A DNA stretch of 45,609 bases. It comes from Chloroflexota bacterium (GTDB lineage Bacteria > Chloroflexota > Anaerolineae > Anaerolineales > Villigracilaceae). The notes under the pieces are model-generated. The model was given only the letters and a program-made list of their open reading frames with translations. It made no database searches and was not told where the DNA came from. Below, in pieces: positions 1 through 8,258 of the stretch (positions within the stretch are counted from its first letter, which is position 1; each line of letters begins with the position of its first letter). Position numbers and translations under genes: made by a program. The stretch spans positions 114,211 to 159,819 of the forward strand of contig JAKAKJ010000082.1 of the NCBI GenBank assembly GCA_021824575.1, given 5' to 3'.

Positions 1-2
1 AG

Positions 3-389
3 CCTTTTAGCGATCGCTTCCAGTTGGTCACGCCGCTGCTGCGATTGAACATTTCCTATCGCCGCGTTCGCCGTACGACGACCGCGACCATGTATTCCCT
101 GTTTCCACCGCGTGCGCTCTCCGGTACCCGGCGCGCCATTCTCGAGCCGCTTGCCAGTCTTACAGCGGTCGTAGTCGAACTCAATTCATTCCCAATTTCA
201 CCCGCGGCTTTGAAACTTTTTCTTTCCCCTTTTTTCTTCAAGGATAAAACCCCGCATTTTGTAATTTTGGTCCAGAATTGGATGGGCTTCAGCACCGAAC
301 TGGAAAGCATGCGCGCGAGCGGAAACGAATCCGTCCAGCCGCCGCGGCCAGGCAATTATTCTATCTTGTCGCGGCTGCCCAAGAAATGA
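3..389 (+). CDS. C-terminal part of an unidentified protein (5' end outside window)
   Basis: The reading frame is open from the first bases of the window to a TGA at 387-389, giving about 128 residues of a C-terminus; the true start lies upstream. The stop overlaps the next gene's start as ATGA (386-389), a classic translational-coupling arrangement, which is the main reason to believe this frame is real. The visible part is basic near its start (an arginine-rich SYRRVRRT stretch), then has hydrophobic stretches and a tail rich in Pro and Ser. The early part vaguely recalls bacterial PH-like domains, but I do not recognise the family and assign no function. Confidence 0.6.
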   Translation, partial: PFSDRFQLVTPLLRLNISYRRVRRTTTATMYSLFPPRALSGTRRAILEPLASLTAVVVELNSFPISPAALKLFLSPFFFKDKTPHFVILVQNWMGFSTELESMRASGNESVQPPRPGNYSILSRLPKK

Positions 390-823
390 ACATCTACTTT
401 GCCTGTTCCATCACCGGCGGACGCGAGTTCGAACGCGTCTATCAGGACCTGATGGCGGCCCTGCTTTCGGACGGCCACCAAATCCCGACCGCACATCTCG
501 CTGACTCGAATGTCCTGGCAATGGAATCTGTGATCGCGCCGCGCGAGGTCTACGACCGCGATGTGACATGGATCCAATCTGCCGACGCGTTGATCGCAGA
601 AGTCAGCGCACCATCGCATGGGGTGGGCTTTGAAATTGGATTTGCGCTTCAAGCGGAGAAGCCGGTGCTTTGTCTTTATCAGGCCGGACGAAAAGTTTCC
701 AAGATGATCACGGGAAATCCAAATCCAAAGCTGTCAATAAAAGAATATAAAGATTCCGAAGAAGCAGTTTTGTTTGCGCGCGAATTCATCTTGAAGCTCC
801 ATTCCGGGAGCGAAGTTTTATAA
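386..823 (+). CDS. 2'-deoxynucleoside 5'-phosphate N-hydrolase-like (DNPH1/Rcl family)
   Basis: A 145-residue protein of the nucleoside 2-deoxyribosyltransferase fold, the usual length for the DNPH1/Rcl branch that cleaves the N-glycosidic bond of deoxynucleoside monophosphates in nucleotide salvage or sanitation. Family signs are the N-terminal IYFACSITGGRE (nucleotide-binding start), YDRDVTWIQSADALIAEVSAPS in the middle, and GVGFEIGFA, which carries the expected catalytic Glu. I chose the ATG at 386 because the conserved domain begins there and it overlaps the upstream stop as ATGA; the longer frame from 278 adds non-conserved residues. Substrate preference cannot be read from sequence, and a broader deoxyribosyltransferase role is possible. 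Confidence 0.85.
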   Translation: MNIYFACSITGGREFERVYQDLMAALLSDGHQIPTAHLADSNVLAMESVIAPREVYDRDVTWIQSADALIAEVSAPSHGVGFEIGFALQAEKPVLCLYQAGRKVSKMITGNPNPKLSIKEYKDSEEAVLFAREFILKLHSGSEVL

Positions 824-911
824 AATTTCCTTGATTTTTCCCTGCAATTATTTGTGAAGATAATCACCAAGCATAAGTGACATTTGATAATGACTTGACC
901 ATTCCCCCTAG

Positions 912-1020
912 TGTATGATGAGCATGGAGACGGAACAAAGACACCTCCAAGATGCTCCTCACTGTCTCCTCCTTTGGCGAAAGCCACCGCCGGTTCTCCC
1001 CGGCGGTGGCATATTTTAAC
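912..1020 (+). ncRNA. Candidate small structured RNA ending in an intrinsic terminator
   Basis: The gap between two convergent genes is highly structured. There is a TATGAT hexamer at 914-919, a GGAGAC (926-931) complementary to GTCTCC (964-969), AGCAT (921-925) complementary to ATGCT (952-956), a GGC-GAAA-GCC tetraloop hairpin (976-985), then a perfect 11-bp stem (983-993 with 1000-1010) followed by ATATTTT. The last hairpin could simply be the terminator of the upstream gene. The structured stretch before it is what suggests an independent short transcript of roughly 90-100 nt. No known RNA family was recognised, and the -35 region is weak. Confidence 0.35.
983..1017 (+). terminator. Intrinsic terminator between convergent genes
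   Basis: Perfect 11-bp GC-rich stem (983-993 / 1000-1010), 6-nt loop TTCTCC, followed by ATATTTT on the plus strand. It lies between the DNPH1-like gene and the histidine kinase gene. The minus-strand flank after the stem has only three T residues, so it works better for plus-strand transcripts. Confidence 0.8.
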
Positions 1021-1032
1021 GACAAGTGGGGT

Positions 1033-2496
1033 CTATTGATTTTCCTGCGGCGCAAGCGCGGGCAAAACCACAAAGAACGAAGCTCCCTGATTGAGTTTGG
1101 ACTCCACCCATACGCGGCCATGATGAGCATCCACAATGGATTTGACAATTGCCAATCCCAGCCCGGTGCCCCGGCTGCTCTCGGCCACATTTGTGGCACG
1201 ATAGAATTTATCGAAGATGAGATTTTGTTCGGCCAAAGGAATCCCCGGGCCGTTATCTGATATCTGAAAAATAATCTGACGATCCTCGGTCTGCAGGGAA
1301 ATGCGGATCTCGCCCTCCTCCGGTGTGTATTTGATGGCATTCCCGATCAGGTTATCAATCATCTGCCGGATGCGAATGGGATTGGCGCGCAGAGGCGGAA
1401 TATTCCTGGCGATTTCCTGCGTCAGGTGAATATTCTTTTGCCTGACCAAAGCGTCCAGCAACCCAAGCGAATATTGCAGAACATTTTCGATCTGAACAGT
1501 CTCGCGGCGGGTATCGAATCCCGCTTCGAGTCGGCCCAAATCCAGCAGGTCATTGACCAACGCAGTAATGTTCTGAACACTTCCTTGAATGCGATGAACA
1601 AATTCGGTTTGCTGTTCGTTGAGCGGACCCACGCGTTCGACCAATTCTGCGTAACCCAGCACCGCCGTCAGTGGAGAACGAAGATCATGCGAAACGGTAT
1701 GCACGAAATCGTTCTTCATCTGGTCAAGGCGTTTGAGATAACTGATATCCTGCATCGTGATCGCCGAGCCAATGCCTGGGATTGGTGTATGCTGGGCATT
1801 GAACACGCGGCCATCGTCGAAGTTCAGCTCGTAGTATTTGACGCCGCCATCATCCGCCTTGGTCATCAGAGCCTGGAAGTCGGTATTGGAAATCACGTCA
1901 ACGACAGGTTTGCCGGTGATATCCAATTCGTCCAATGAGAAGGCGCTGCGTGCGACTCGATTCATCATCAGGGTATTCTTCTGTTCATCCAAAACGATTA
2001 CGCCATCCTCGATATTGGCGATGATGGTTTCGAGGCGGCTCTTCTCGGCCTCCGAAATCTCGGCGCGCCTCTCGAGCGATGATGTCGTCTTCCTGACCTC
2101 GCGGCGGATCCAGTCACCGAGATGCCGGGCGCGCGCCAGGCTTCGTTTAACGGAATCCACTAAATCGTCCGTTTTGAGCGGCGGATAAAGATATCCGCTT
2201 AGTCCTGCGCTGACAATCGCCTTCGCGGTGCCAGTCGTATCTTTTTCAGCATATAACAAAATGGGAAGGGTCGGAAAGCGGTCGAGTTGTTTCTTTGCGA
2301 TCTCGATGCCGTTTTCCCCATGGAAAGTTTCGCCGATCAGCAAAAGTGCGGGCGACGATTCATCCAACACTTTTTCCAGCCCGCCCATATCATGAACGAT
2401 TGCCACTTCGTAATCCACAGCCCGCAAAGCGCGCTCCATGAGTCGCAAGATTTGCGACTCGTCCATTGCAAGCAGAATCAATTCGCTCGCTGCCAT
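1033..2496 (-). CDS. Pseudo-receiver/PAS sensor histidine kinase
   Basis: A 487-residue soluble signal-transduction kinase. Residues 5-120 form a receiver-like domain, 145-255 a PAS domain, about 260-325 the dimerisation/phosphoacceptor domain with the H-box VSHDLRSPLT (His270), and 340-480 the HATPase domain with N-box (DNLIGNAIKY), DNGPGIP and GTGLGL. The receiver lacks the phosphoacceptor Asp: where families have a LLD motif it reads LLLIGE, with Gly55 at the Asp position, so it is probably a non-phosphorylated or protein-interaction receiver. No membrane segment is seen. It is the second gene of an operon, its ATG 3 nt after the stop of the REC-GAF gene, which probably works in the same phosphorelay. 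Confidence 0.9.
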   Translation of the reverse strand: MAASELILLAMDESQILRLMERALRAVDYEVAIVHDMGGLEKVLDESSPALLLIGETFHGENGIEIAKKQLDRFPTLPILLYAEKDTTGTAKAIVSAGLSGYLYPPLKTDDLVDSVKRSLARARHLGDWIRREVRKTTSSLERRAEISEAEKSRLETIIANIEDGVIVLDEQKNTLMMNRVARSAFSLDELDITGKPVVDVISNTDFQALMTKADDGGVKYYELNFDDGRVFNAQHTPIPGIGSAITMQDISYLKRLDQMKNDFVHTVSHDLRSPLTAVLGYAELVERVGPLNEQQTEFVHRIQGSVQNITALVNDLLDLGRLEAGFDTRRETVQIENVLQYSLGLLDALVRQKNIHLTQEIARNIPPLRANPIRIRQMIDNLIGNAIKYTPEEGEIRISLQTEDRQIIFQISDNGPGIPLAEQNLIFDKFYRATNVAESSRGTGLGLAIVKSIVDAHHGRVWVESKLNQGASFFVVLPALAPQENQ

Positions 2497-2499
2497 CGG

Positions 2500-3666
2500 T
2501 CACTTCGTTTTCACGGCAGACGGCGGAATGGTTTTCTCCGCCGAGCGCGACAATCGCTGCAGGGAATTTTGTACGGTCTTCAAAGCCTGCGATTGCGCTT
2601 CAGTAAGCGATCCTGTCTGGCCAGAGATCAAAGCTTCGAGCGGATAGATGGAAACTTGAAGTTCCTCCTGAATGGACTTTCTCAAAAACTCCAGTATTGC
2701 GCTGCGGGACTTTTCATTTAGCTTCGCGGCCTCAGCCGTTTGCTGAACGGCGCGGAACAGCTGCGCGTTGACCAGCGAGATGGAAGCAAAATCCGCAACG
2801 GCTTCGAGCAAATTTTCGGTATTTTTCTCAAACTCGTGGTCGGCTCTGCGGACGACGATCAACAAGCCAATCACTTCATTTTGGACTTTGAGCGGAATCA
2901 CTGCCGCCGATTTTCCGAGCGCAGCCACCCTGAACTTTTCGAGCGCCGCGCCGTGGATGACCAGCGGCTCACCGGAGACGGCCACGAGCGAACTGATGCC
3001 GTCATCCAATGGCTGATTTATTTTCTTCGTCCAGCCATCCGGAAGGTTGCGATATGCCGTGAGCAAATACGATTTGCTCTGCTCATCCCGCAGCATCAGC
3101 CAGCCGACATTCGCCTCCGCAACTTGCAGCGCGCCTTCGACAATCTGGTCAAAGAGCTGGTGCTGGTCAGTGATGGAAAGGACCGCTTTGGCAATCGCCA
3201 AAATGGTGGTCAGTTCGCGGACACGGCGCTGAAGTTCCTGATTGGCGGACTCCAACTGCTGCCCAAGCTGTTGACGCGCCCGCGTTTCGCGCGTCTGCTG
3301 GAGGGCGCGTTCCACCACGCGCACGATCTCAGCGTCACGCGCCGGCCAGAATAACGCGTCCACCGCCCCAAGTCGGAAGGCTTGAATCGCACTTTGTTCC
3401 TGCCCTTTTCCCGTGATAACGACCAGCGGCGCGCTGATTCCTTGCGAGGCGAGCGCGGTCAATAAATCCTTTCCGCTCAAACCAGGCAGGTTTAAATCAG
3501 CCACGATCAAGTCTGGCGAAGTCTGAACCGCCTGCTTGATGGCCGCCCCCGCGTCCCCGACCAGGGCAACTTCATAACCAAGCGGTTTTAACGCCTGCCG
3601 CGCAATAAAATCACTGATATCGGGGTCGCTTTCAACAACAAGAATCCGTTCCCTCGAAGACGCCAT
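2500..3666 (-). CDS. Response regulator with GAF domain (REC-coiled coil-GAF)
   Basis: A 388-residue protein. Residues 6-120 are a receiver domain with a canonical acidic pocket and phosphoacceptor Asp57 (PDLIVADLNLPG). A coiled coil at about 125-155 (QQLESANQELQRRVREL) leads into a GAF sensor domain at about 160-300. The last 80 residues are helical and resemble a histidine-kinase dimerisation segment, but there is no H-box and no ATPase domain, so it is not a kinase itself. No DNA-binding domain is present. It is the first gene of the operon with the kinase at 2496-1033. A TAGAAT hexamer at 3712-3707 is a possible -10. A role as receiver partner or scaffold for the downstream kinase is inferred. 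Confidence 0.85.
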   Translation of the reverse strand: MASSRERILVVESDPDISDFIARQALKPLGYEVALVGDAGAAIKQAVQTSPDLIVADLNLPGLSGKDLLTALASQGISAPLVVITGKGQEQSAIQAFRLGAVDALFWPARDAEIVRVVERALQQTRETRARQQLGQQLESANQELQRRVRELTTILAIAKAVLSITDQHQLFDQIVEGALQVAEANVGWLMLRDEQSKSYLLTAYRNLPDGWTKKINQPLDDGISSLVAVSGEPLVIHGAALEKFRVAALGKSAAVIPLKVQNEVIGLLIVVRRADHEFEKNTENLLEAVADFASISLVNAQLFRAVQQTAEAAKLNEKSRSAILEFLRKSIQEELQVSIYPLEALISGQTGSLTEAQSQALKTVQNSLQRLSRSAEKTIPPSAVKTK

Positions 3667-3764
3667 ATTTGCCCGTGAAAACCTTTGTTCGCCTAAATCT
3701 GGAGCTATTCTAACGCAAAAAACGCCAACGCTCCGCGCGAAGGTTCGATTACAATTATCTGAAA

Positions 3765-4742
3765 ATGTTTCAGCCGATTGATCTTCAAAAGTATTGTATC
3801 GCGGCGGTGATTCCGGCGTATCGCGTGGAACGCCAGATCACGTCTGTACTGGCTGGACTCCCGCCATTTCTCGATCATATTATCGTTGTGGATGACGCCT
3901 CGCCGGATCGCACCTCGGACCTGGTGGCAGATCTCGTTAAAAATGACTCTCGTCTCATCCTGGTGCGGCACGCGCAAAACCAGGGCGTGGGCGGCGCGAT
4001 GATCACCGGCTTTCGCAAGGCTCTCGAACTTGGCGCGCAAATCGTTGTCAAAATTGACGGCGACGGTCAGATGGACGTCAGCCGCCTGCCTGAGCTTCTG
4101 ATGCCTTTGATCGCTGGAAAAGCCGATTATGCCAAGGGCAACCGTTTCCGCGATTTTGCCGCACTGAGGCAAATGCCGATCATCCGGCGCGTCGGCAATA
4201 TGGGACTTGGATTTCTCGCCAAAGCCGCCACCGGCTACTGGAATCTTTTCGACCCCACCAACGGATTCATCGCTGTCCGCGCTGAGGCATTGTCGCAGCT
4301 GCCGCTGGATCAAATTGATCGCGGCTATTATTTCGAAACTTCGATGCTCGCGAATCTCTATCTGCTCGGCGCGGTGGTGCAGGACGTTTCGATGCCGGCG
4401 CGATATCAAGGCGAAGCTTCGAGTCTGGTCATCCATCGCGTGCTGTTCGAGTTCCCGCCAAAATTGATCGGCACGTTAATCCGCCGCGTTCTTCTGAAGA
4501 ACTTTATCTACGATTTTTCGATGGCGAGCATTTACATCCTGACTGGTTTGCCGCTCCTGTTGTTTGGCCTGATTTTCGGCAGCGTCAAATGGATTCACTA
4601 CGCCAGCGAAAATATTCCCGCGCCGACCGGAACCGTGATGCTGGCAACGCTCTCGGTTTTGCTTGGCATTCAATTTCTACTCTCAGCCATCGAAATTGAC
4701 CTGCATGCCGTTCCGAAAGAACCGCTCTCAAACTCCTTATAA
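3765..4742 (+). CDS. Family 2 glycosyltransferase, polyprenyl-phosphate type, membrane anchored
   Basis: A 325-residue GT-A glycosyltransferase of the DPM1/ArnC-like group, which transfers a sugar from a nucleotide donor to a lipid carrier at the inner face of the membrane. The N-terminal domain has AAVIPAYR (12-20), VVDDASPD (41-48) and the metal-binding DGDGQMD (98-104). The acceptor loop carries DPTNGFIAVR (163-172). Two membrane helices follow at about 253-273 and 289-309. A TACAAT at 3750-3755 would place the transcript start about 3 nt before the ATG, and no Shine-Dalgarno is present. It is divergent from the REC-GAF gene. The sugar and acceptor are unknown. Confidence 0.88.
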   Translation: MFQPIDLQKYCIAAVIPAYRVERQITSVLAGLPPFLDHIIVVDDASPDRTSDLVADLVKNDSRLILVRHAQNQGVGGAMITGFRKALELGAQIVVKIDGDGQMDVSRLPELLMPLIAGKADYAKGNRFRDFAALRQMPIIRRVGNMGLGFLAKAATGYWNLFDPTNGFIAVRAEALSQLPLDQIDRGYYFETSMLANLYLLGAVVQDVSMPARYQGEASSLVIHRVLFEFPPKLIGTLIRRVLLKNFIYDFSMASIYILTGLPLLLFGLIFGSVKWIHYASENIPAPTGTVMLATLSVLLGIQFLLSAIEIDLHAVPKEPLSNSL

Positions 4743-4758
4743 ACATCAATACTGACGG

Positions 4759-4793
4759 TTGTTTTTTATTTTGGGAATTGTATACTTAGTTCA
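4759..4793 (+). promoter_or_regulatory. Promoter giving a leaderless transcript
   Basis: TTGTTT at 4759-4764, 16-nt spacer, and TATACT at 4781-4786. The first A of the ATG at 4793 is 7 nt after the -10, the usual start-site distance, and no Shine-Dalgarno lies between. The transcript is therefore predicted to begin at the start codon. Confidence 0.55.
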
Positions 4794-7009
4794 TGGAGAG
4801 CCTATCCTACATTCCCGGACTCAAACCGGCGGACCCCGGCCCACTATCGCGATTCATTCCTCCGCTTGAAGAGGGAACGGTTTCGATGTGGCTCTCGCAC
4901 CACGCCTCGACCTCAAGCTGGCTCCTCGACCCCTTTGGCTTTGCTCCCCGATTGCCCCTCGAGGCTGCGCGTGCAGGTTATCGCGTGCTTGTTACAGTCA
5001 ATAATCCCATCACGCGCTTTCTATTGGAGATGGCAGCCAACCCGCCATCAGAATCGGATTTCAAAGCGGCATTGGCAGATTTAGCTGTCTCGAAAAAGGG
5101 CGATGAGCGGTTAGAGACTCATCTTCAATCGCTTTATTTGACCCAATGCGAAAAATGCGGGCATGAGATTCAAGCGCAGGCTTTTCTTTGGCATAAAAAC
5201 GAGGATGCGCCGTTTGCTCGAATTTACGAATGTAAAAATTGCGGCGATAAAGGCGAACGCGTAGCAACATCCGAAGATATCGAGGGCGCAAAAAAAATTG
5301 CAGCGACGGACGCGCTGCATCGCTCGCGTGCGCTCGAACGCGTGACGGGCCTTGATGACGAAGACCGCGTCTTTACGGAAGAAGCAATCCAACATTATTT
5401 ACCGCGTCCGCTTTATGTATTGACTACGGTTATCAATCGTCTCGATAGCTTGAATCTCACATCGGAACGCCGCCGCGCGCTGACCGCGTTGATTCTGATG
5501 GCTTGTGACGCAGGCAATACGTTATGGGGACATCCAACCGAAAGGCCGAGGCCGAAACAACTGTCCACGCCAAATCAATTTCGCGAGCACAATATTTGGA
5601 AAATGCTCGAGGACGGGATTGCATCATGGACAGAGACCGCTTCTGGCGTCCCGTGTGTGGCGTGGCCAAATCAAATCCCGGAAAGCGGCGGCATCTGCAT
5701 TTATGAAGGTCGACTCAAAGACCTCGCGCACGAAGTCAAAAAGGAAATTCCCATTGCGGCGGTGATCGGTTCATTACCGCGTCCCAATCAGGCATTTTGG
5801 ACTCTCTCGGCTTTGTGGGCCGGATGGTTGTGGGGGCGCACTGCGGTCGAACCATACAAGATCGCATTGCGACGCCGCCGTTACGATTGGGCATGGAACG
5901 CGACTGCATTGAGTTCTGCATTCAGTCATCTGTTTGAACTGCTAGCGCTTGGCACACCGTTCTTTGGGTTATTGCCTGAAGCGGAGCCGCTTTTTCTCAC
6001 ATCCGCGTTGATGGCCGCCAGCGCGGCAGAATTTGATTTGAAAGGCATGGCCTTGCGAACGGAGCATGACCCGATTCAAATCGTGTGGGAACGCGGCGAA
6101 CATCTGAAACGCAAATTTGTTGACCCGGATGTTGAAATCGTTCGTCATGCTGTACATGAGCATCTTGCCGAACGCGGCGAACCAGCAAGTTATCTTCACG
6201 TTCACGCCGCGGCATTATTGGCTTTGAATGAAACACGTTCGTTGAAAAAAACAAACCAGGAATTCGATGTTGCATTGAGGGCAATTCAGCCATTGATGGA
6301 AACAGCTTTGAAAGAAGATGATCGTTTTGTTCATCATTCGACCGGCGAAAGCATCGAGACCGGATTGTGGAGTCTGCGTCAGCCGCCGCCAACCGAATCA
6401 CTGGCGGACCGCGTGGAAGTGGAAATCGTCACCTTCCTCCAAAAACACCCAGAGAGCATTTATCTCGAAATCGAAGGTGCGCTTTATCAAAAATTTACGG
6501 GCCTGCTTACGCCGTCCAAAGCCATGATTTACGCGGTGCTGAATTCGTACGCCGAGAAGGATGGCGCAAGATGGAAATTGAGGCTGGAAGACCACGCGTC
6601 CGCCCGGCGCGCGGATTTGAAGAAGACCGAAGAGTTGATCTTGTCCATCGGTAAACGATTGGAATATCAGACTCAAAAACAGGATCAAGTTTTGATTTGG
6701 GAGGAAAACGGAACACCGGCGCGTGTATTTTTTGTTTTGGCTTCCGCGCTGGTTGGACGCGTGCTGGCCCACAATTCTTATCCGTCGGCGCAAAGCCTTA
6801 TCATTATTCCCGGCGGACGGGCGGGGCTTGTCGCTTACAAAGAGCAGCGCGATCCGCAATTCGCGGAACGGGTGAAAAACTATCGGGTGGTGAAATATCG
6901 TTTGGTGCGCGCCCTCTCTGAGGTCCCGATATTGACGCGGGAAACATTCGATGAACAGATTGCCAGTGATCCGGTTGAACAAGCGAAGGGTCAGATGATG
7001 ATGTTCTAA
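4793..7009 (+). CDS. Degenerate DUF1156-like DNA methyltransferase homologue
   Basis: A 738-residue protein laid out like the DUF1156 adenine-specific DNA methylases but with eroded motifs. The SAM-binding segment (45-62, LDPFGFAPRLPLEAARAG) matches DPFxGxGxxPLEA in position but lacks the glycines, and the following acidic position is in VTVNNP (68-72). A zinc-ribbon-like CEKC (119-122) / CKNC (147-150) pair follows. The catalytic DPPY position is read as SLPR (327-330) inside IAAVIGSLPRPNQAFWTLSA. The C-terminal third is unassigned, with a winged-helix-like stretch and a final alpha/beta region. It is therefore probably not an active methylase, and a DNA- or nucleotide-binding structural role is only a guess. 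It stands alone with its own promoter. Confidence 0.6.
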   Translation: MESLSYIPGLKPADPGPLSRFIPPLEEGTVSMWLSHHASTSSWLLDPFGFAPRLPLEAARAGYRVLVTVNNPITRFLLEMAANPPSESDFKAALADLAVSKKGDERLETHLQSLYLTQCEKCGHEIQAQAFLWHKNEDAPFARIYECKNCGDKGERVATSEDIEGAKKIAATDALHRSRALERVTGLDDEDRVFTEEAIQHYLPRPLYVLTTVINRLDSLNLTSERRRALTALILMACDAGNTLWGHPTERPRPKQLSTPNQFREHNIWKMLEDGIASWTETASGVPCVAWPNQIPESGGICIYEGRLKDLAHEVKKEIPIAAVIGSLPRPNQAFWTLSALWAGWLWGRTAVEPYKIALRRRRYDWAWNATALSSAFSHLFELLALGTPFFGLLPEAEPLFLTSALMAASAAEFDLKGMALRTEHDPIQIVWERGEHLKRKFVDPDVEIVRHAVHEHLAERGEPASYLHVHAAALLALNETRSLKKTNQEFDVALRAIQPLMETALKEDDRFVHHSTGESIETGLWSLRQPPPTESLADRVEVEIVTFLQKHPESIYLEIEGALYQKFTGLLTPSKAMIYAVLNSYAEKDGARWKLRLEDHASARRADLKKTEELILSIGKRLEYQTQKQDQVLIWEENGTPARVFFVLASALVGRVLAHNSYPSAQSLIIIPGGRAGLVAYKEQRDPQFAERVKNYRVVKYRLVRALSEVPILTRETFDEQIASDPVEQAKGQMMMF

Positions 7010-7054
7010 GCGCCGCAAATCTTCAGCGTGTCGAACAGTCAACAAGCCGTTCCC

Positions 7055-7066
7055 AAGGAGATGGTC
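7055..7066 (+). promoter_or_regulatory. Shine-Dalgarno deciding the start of the first CAP lipoprotein
   Basis: AAGGAG at 7055-7060 lies 6 nt before the ATG at 7067. This favours the MKKFFS start, which gives a proper lipoprotein signal peptide, over the upstream in-frame ATG at 7061 and the GTG/TTG-type extension from 7028. Confidence 0.7.
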
Positions 7067-8128
7067 ATGAAAAAATTTTTCAGTATAGTATTTCTGATGC
7101 CTTGTTTGCTTATGGCTTGCAGCGGCAATACGCCGGTCGCACAACCGCCCACGATGACGCCGGTTCCGCCCACGATCTCAACGCAACCTCCTGTTACAGA
7201 AACATCAACGCCCGCACCAGCCACACAAACGCCGATCGCTCCACTGCCCACCAATTCGCCTGATTGCACTGACTCGGCAGCTTTCGTTGGGGATGTGACC
7301 GTGCCGGACGCCACCTATTTCGATCCGGGCCAGTCGTTTATAAAAACATGGCGCGTCCAAAATACGGGAACCTGCACATGGAACAGCCAATATTCGCTGG
7401 TGTTTGTGTCCGGCAATCAAATGGGCGCACCTAATTCGACTCCGCTGAGCGAGACCAGGCCCGGCGACATGCTTGATATTTCCGTGGATATGACTGCACC
7501 CAGCGATGCCAAAATATATCGCGCCAACTTCGAGATTCACAATCCGTCCGGTGCGAGGCTGACGATTGACCAGAACACCAAGGTATGGGTCATCATCGGT
7601 GTGAACGCTGTCGCGGCGAGTTCAGGTGGCGGATCTGGAGGCGGATCCACCAGCGCAAACGGTTCGAATTCGGTTACGAACACACCGAGCGGCTCCGGTT
7701 TGCTTGTATCAACGTGTGCGTTCACTGCTGATTCGAGTCGAGCAAACGATGTGATTACCGCGATCAATGCATATCGCGCCCAAAATGGATTGCCGCCTTA
7801 TAACGTCAACGCGCAGTTATCCCTGGCCGCGCAGTCACACAGCGAAGATATGGCCTGCAATGGTCTGTTTACGCATGGCGGCTCGGACGGTTCCACGCCG
7901 ATTTCACGCATTGCCGCGGCGGGTTATTCTGCATCCAGCGTGTCGGAAAATGTTTACGGGAGTTATCCGCCGCGTACCGGCCAAGGTGCTGTGACCTGGT
8001 GGGCCACCGACCAGACAGACCCAAATCATAATTTGAATCTTCTCAGTTCAAAATACAAGGATATCGGCGTTGGGTACGCGTTCTTCAATAATTTCGGTTA
8101 TTACGTGGTTGATTTCGCCGCGCCGTAA
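7067..8128 (+). CDS. Lipoprotein with NBR1-like Ig domain and CAP (SCP/PR-1) domain
   Basis: A 353-residue exported lipoprotein. It has a signal peptide with lipobox LMAC (lipidated Cys18), then a Pro/Thr-rich spacer (about 22-65) typical of surface lipoproteins. An NBR1-type Ig-like domain spans about 67-178 (TWRVQNTGTCTWN, SVDMTAP, FEIHNPSG). A Gly/Ser linker (186-210) is followed by a CAP domain at about 225-353 with AINAYRAQNG, HSEDMA, FTHGG, SENVYG and a late HN. The CAP cavity residues His258, His270, Glu294 and His321 are present. CAP proteins are extracellular and often bind lipids or act in stress or colonisation; the role here is unknown. The next gene is a paralogue of the same length. 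Confidence 0.88.
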   Translation: MKKFFSIVFLMPCLLMACSGNTPVAQPPTMTPVPPTISTQPPVTETSTPAPATQTPIAPLPTNSPDCTDSAAFVGDVTVPDATYFDPGQSFIKTWRVQNTGTCTWNSQYSLVFVSGNQMGAPNSTPLSETRPGDMLDISVDMTAPSDAKIYRANFEIHNPSGARLTIDQNTKVWVIIGVNAVAASSGGGSGGGSTSANGSNSVTNTPSGSGLLVSTCAFTADSSRANDVITAINAYRAQNGLPPYNVNAQLSLAAQSHSEDMACNGLFTHGGSDGSTPISRIAAAGYSASSVSENVYGSYPPRTGQGAVTWWATDQTDPNHNLNLLSSKYKDIGVGYAFFNNFGYYVVDFAAP

Positions 8129-8219
8129 ATGGCTATTACAACCATGCTTATGGAACGCACCTCTTTTTGTTTGCTCGCCCATGCCAATTTTCACAAACAA
8201 AACATTGGCGGTTGATATA

Positions 8220-8255
8220 ACGATTCTGCGTGGGCTTTTTTTGCTTTAGAATCGT
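8220..8255 (+). promoter_or_regulatory. Promoter with inverted repeat before the second CAP lipoprotein
   Basis: TAGAAT at 8247-8252 ends 7 nt before the ATG at 8259, so the mRNA would be leaderless; no Shine-Dalgarno is present. An inverted repeat ACGATTCT (8220-8227) / AGAATCGT (8248-8255), 20 nt apart, overlaps this -10 and could be an operator, or the stem of a hairpin around the T7 run at 8236-8242. Confidence 0.5.
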
Positions 8256-8258
8256 CAC

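Noticed and set aside
278-385. Longer N-terminus for the DNPH1-like gene
   Set aside because: The extra residues overlap the upstream coding frame, are not family-like, and the ATGA overlap points to 386 as start.
679-1340. Minus-strand frames downstream of the histidine kinase
   Set aside because: They run through a strong terminator hairpin or are antisense shadows of the kinase and DNPH1-like genes; composition is not protein-like.
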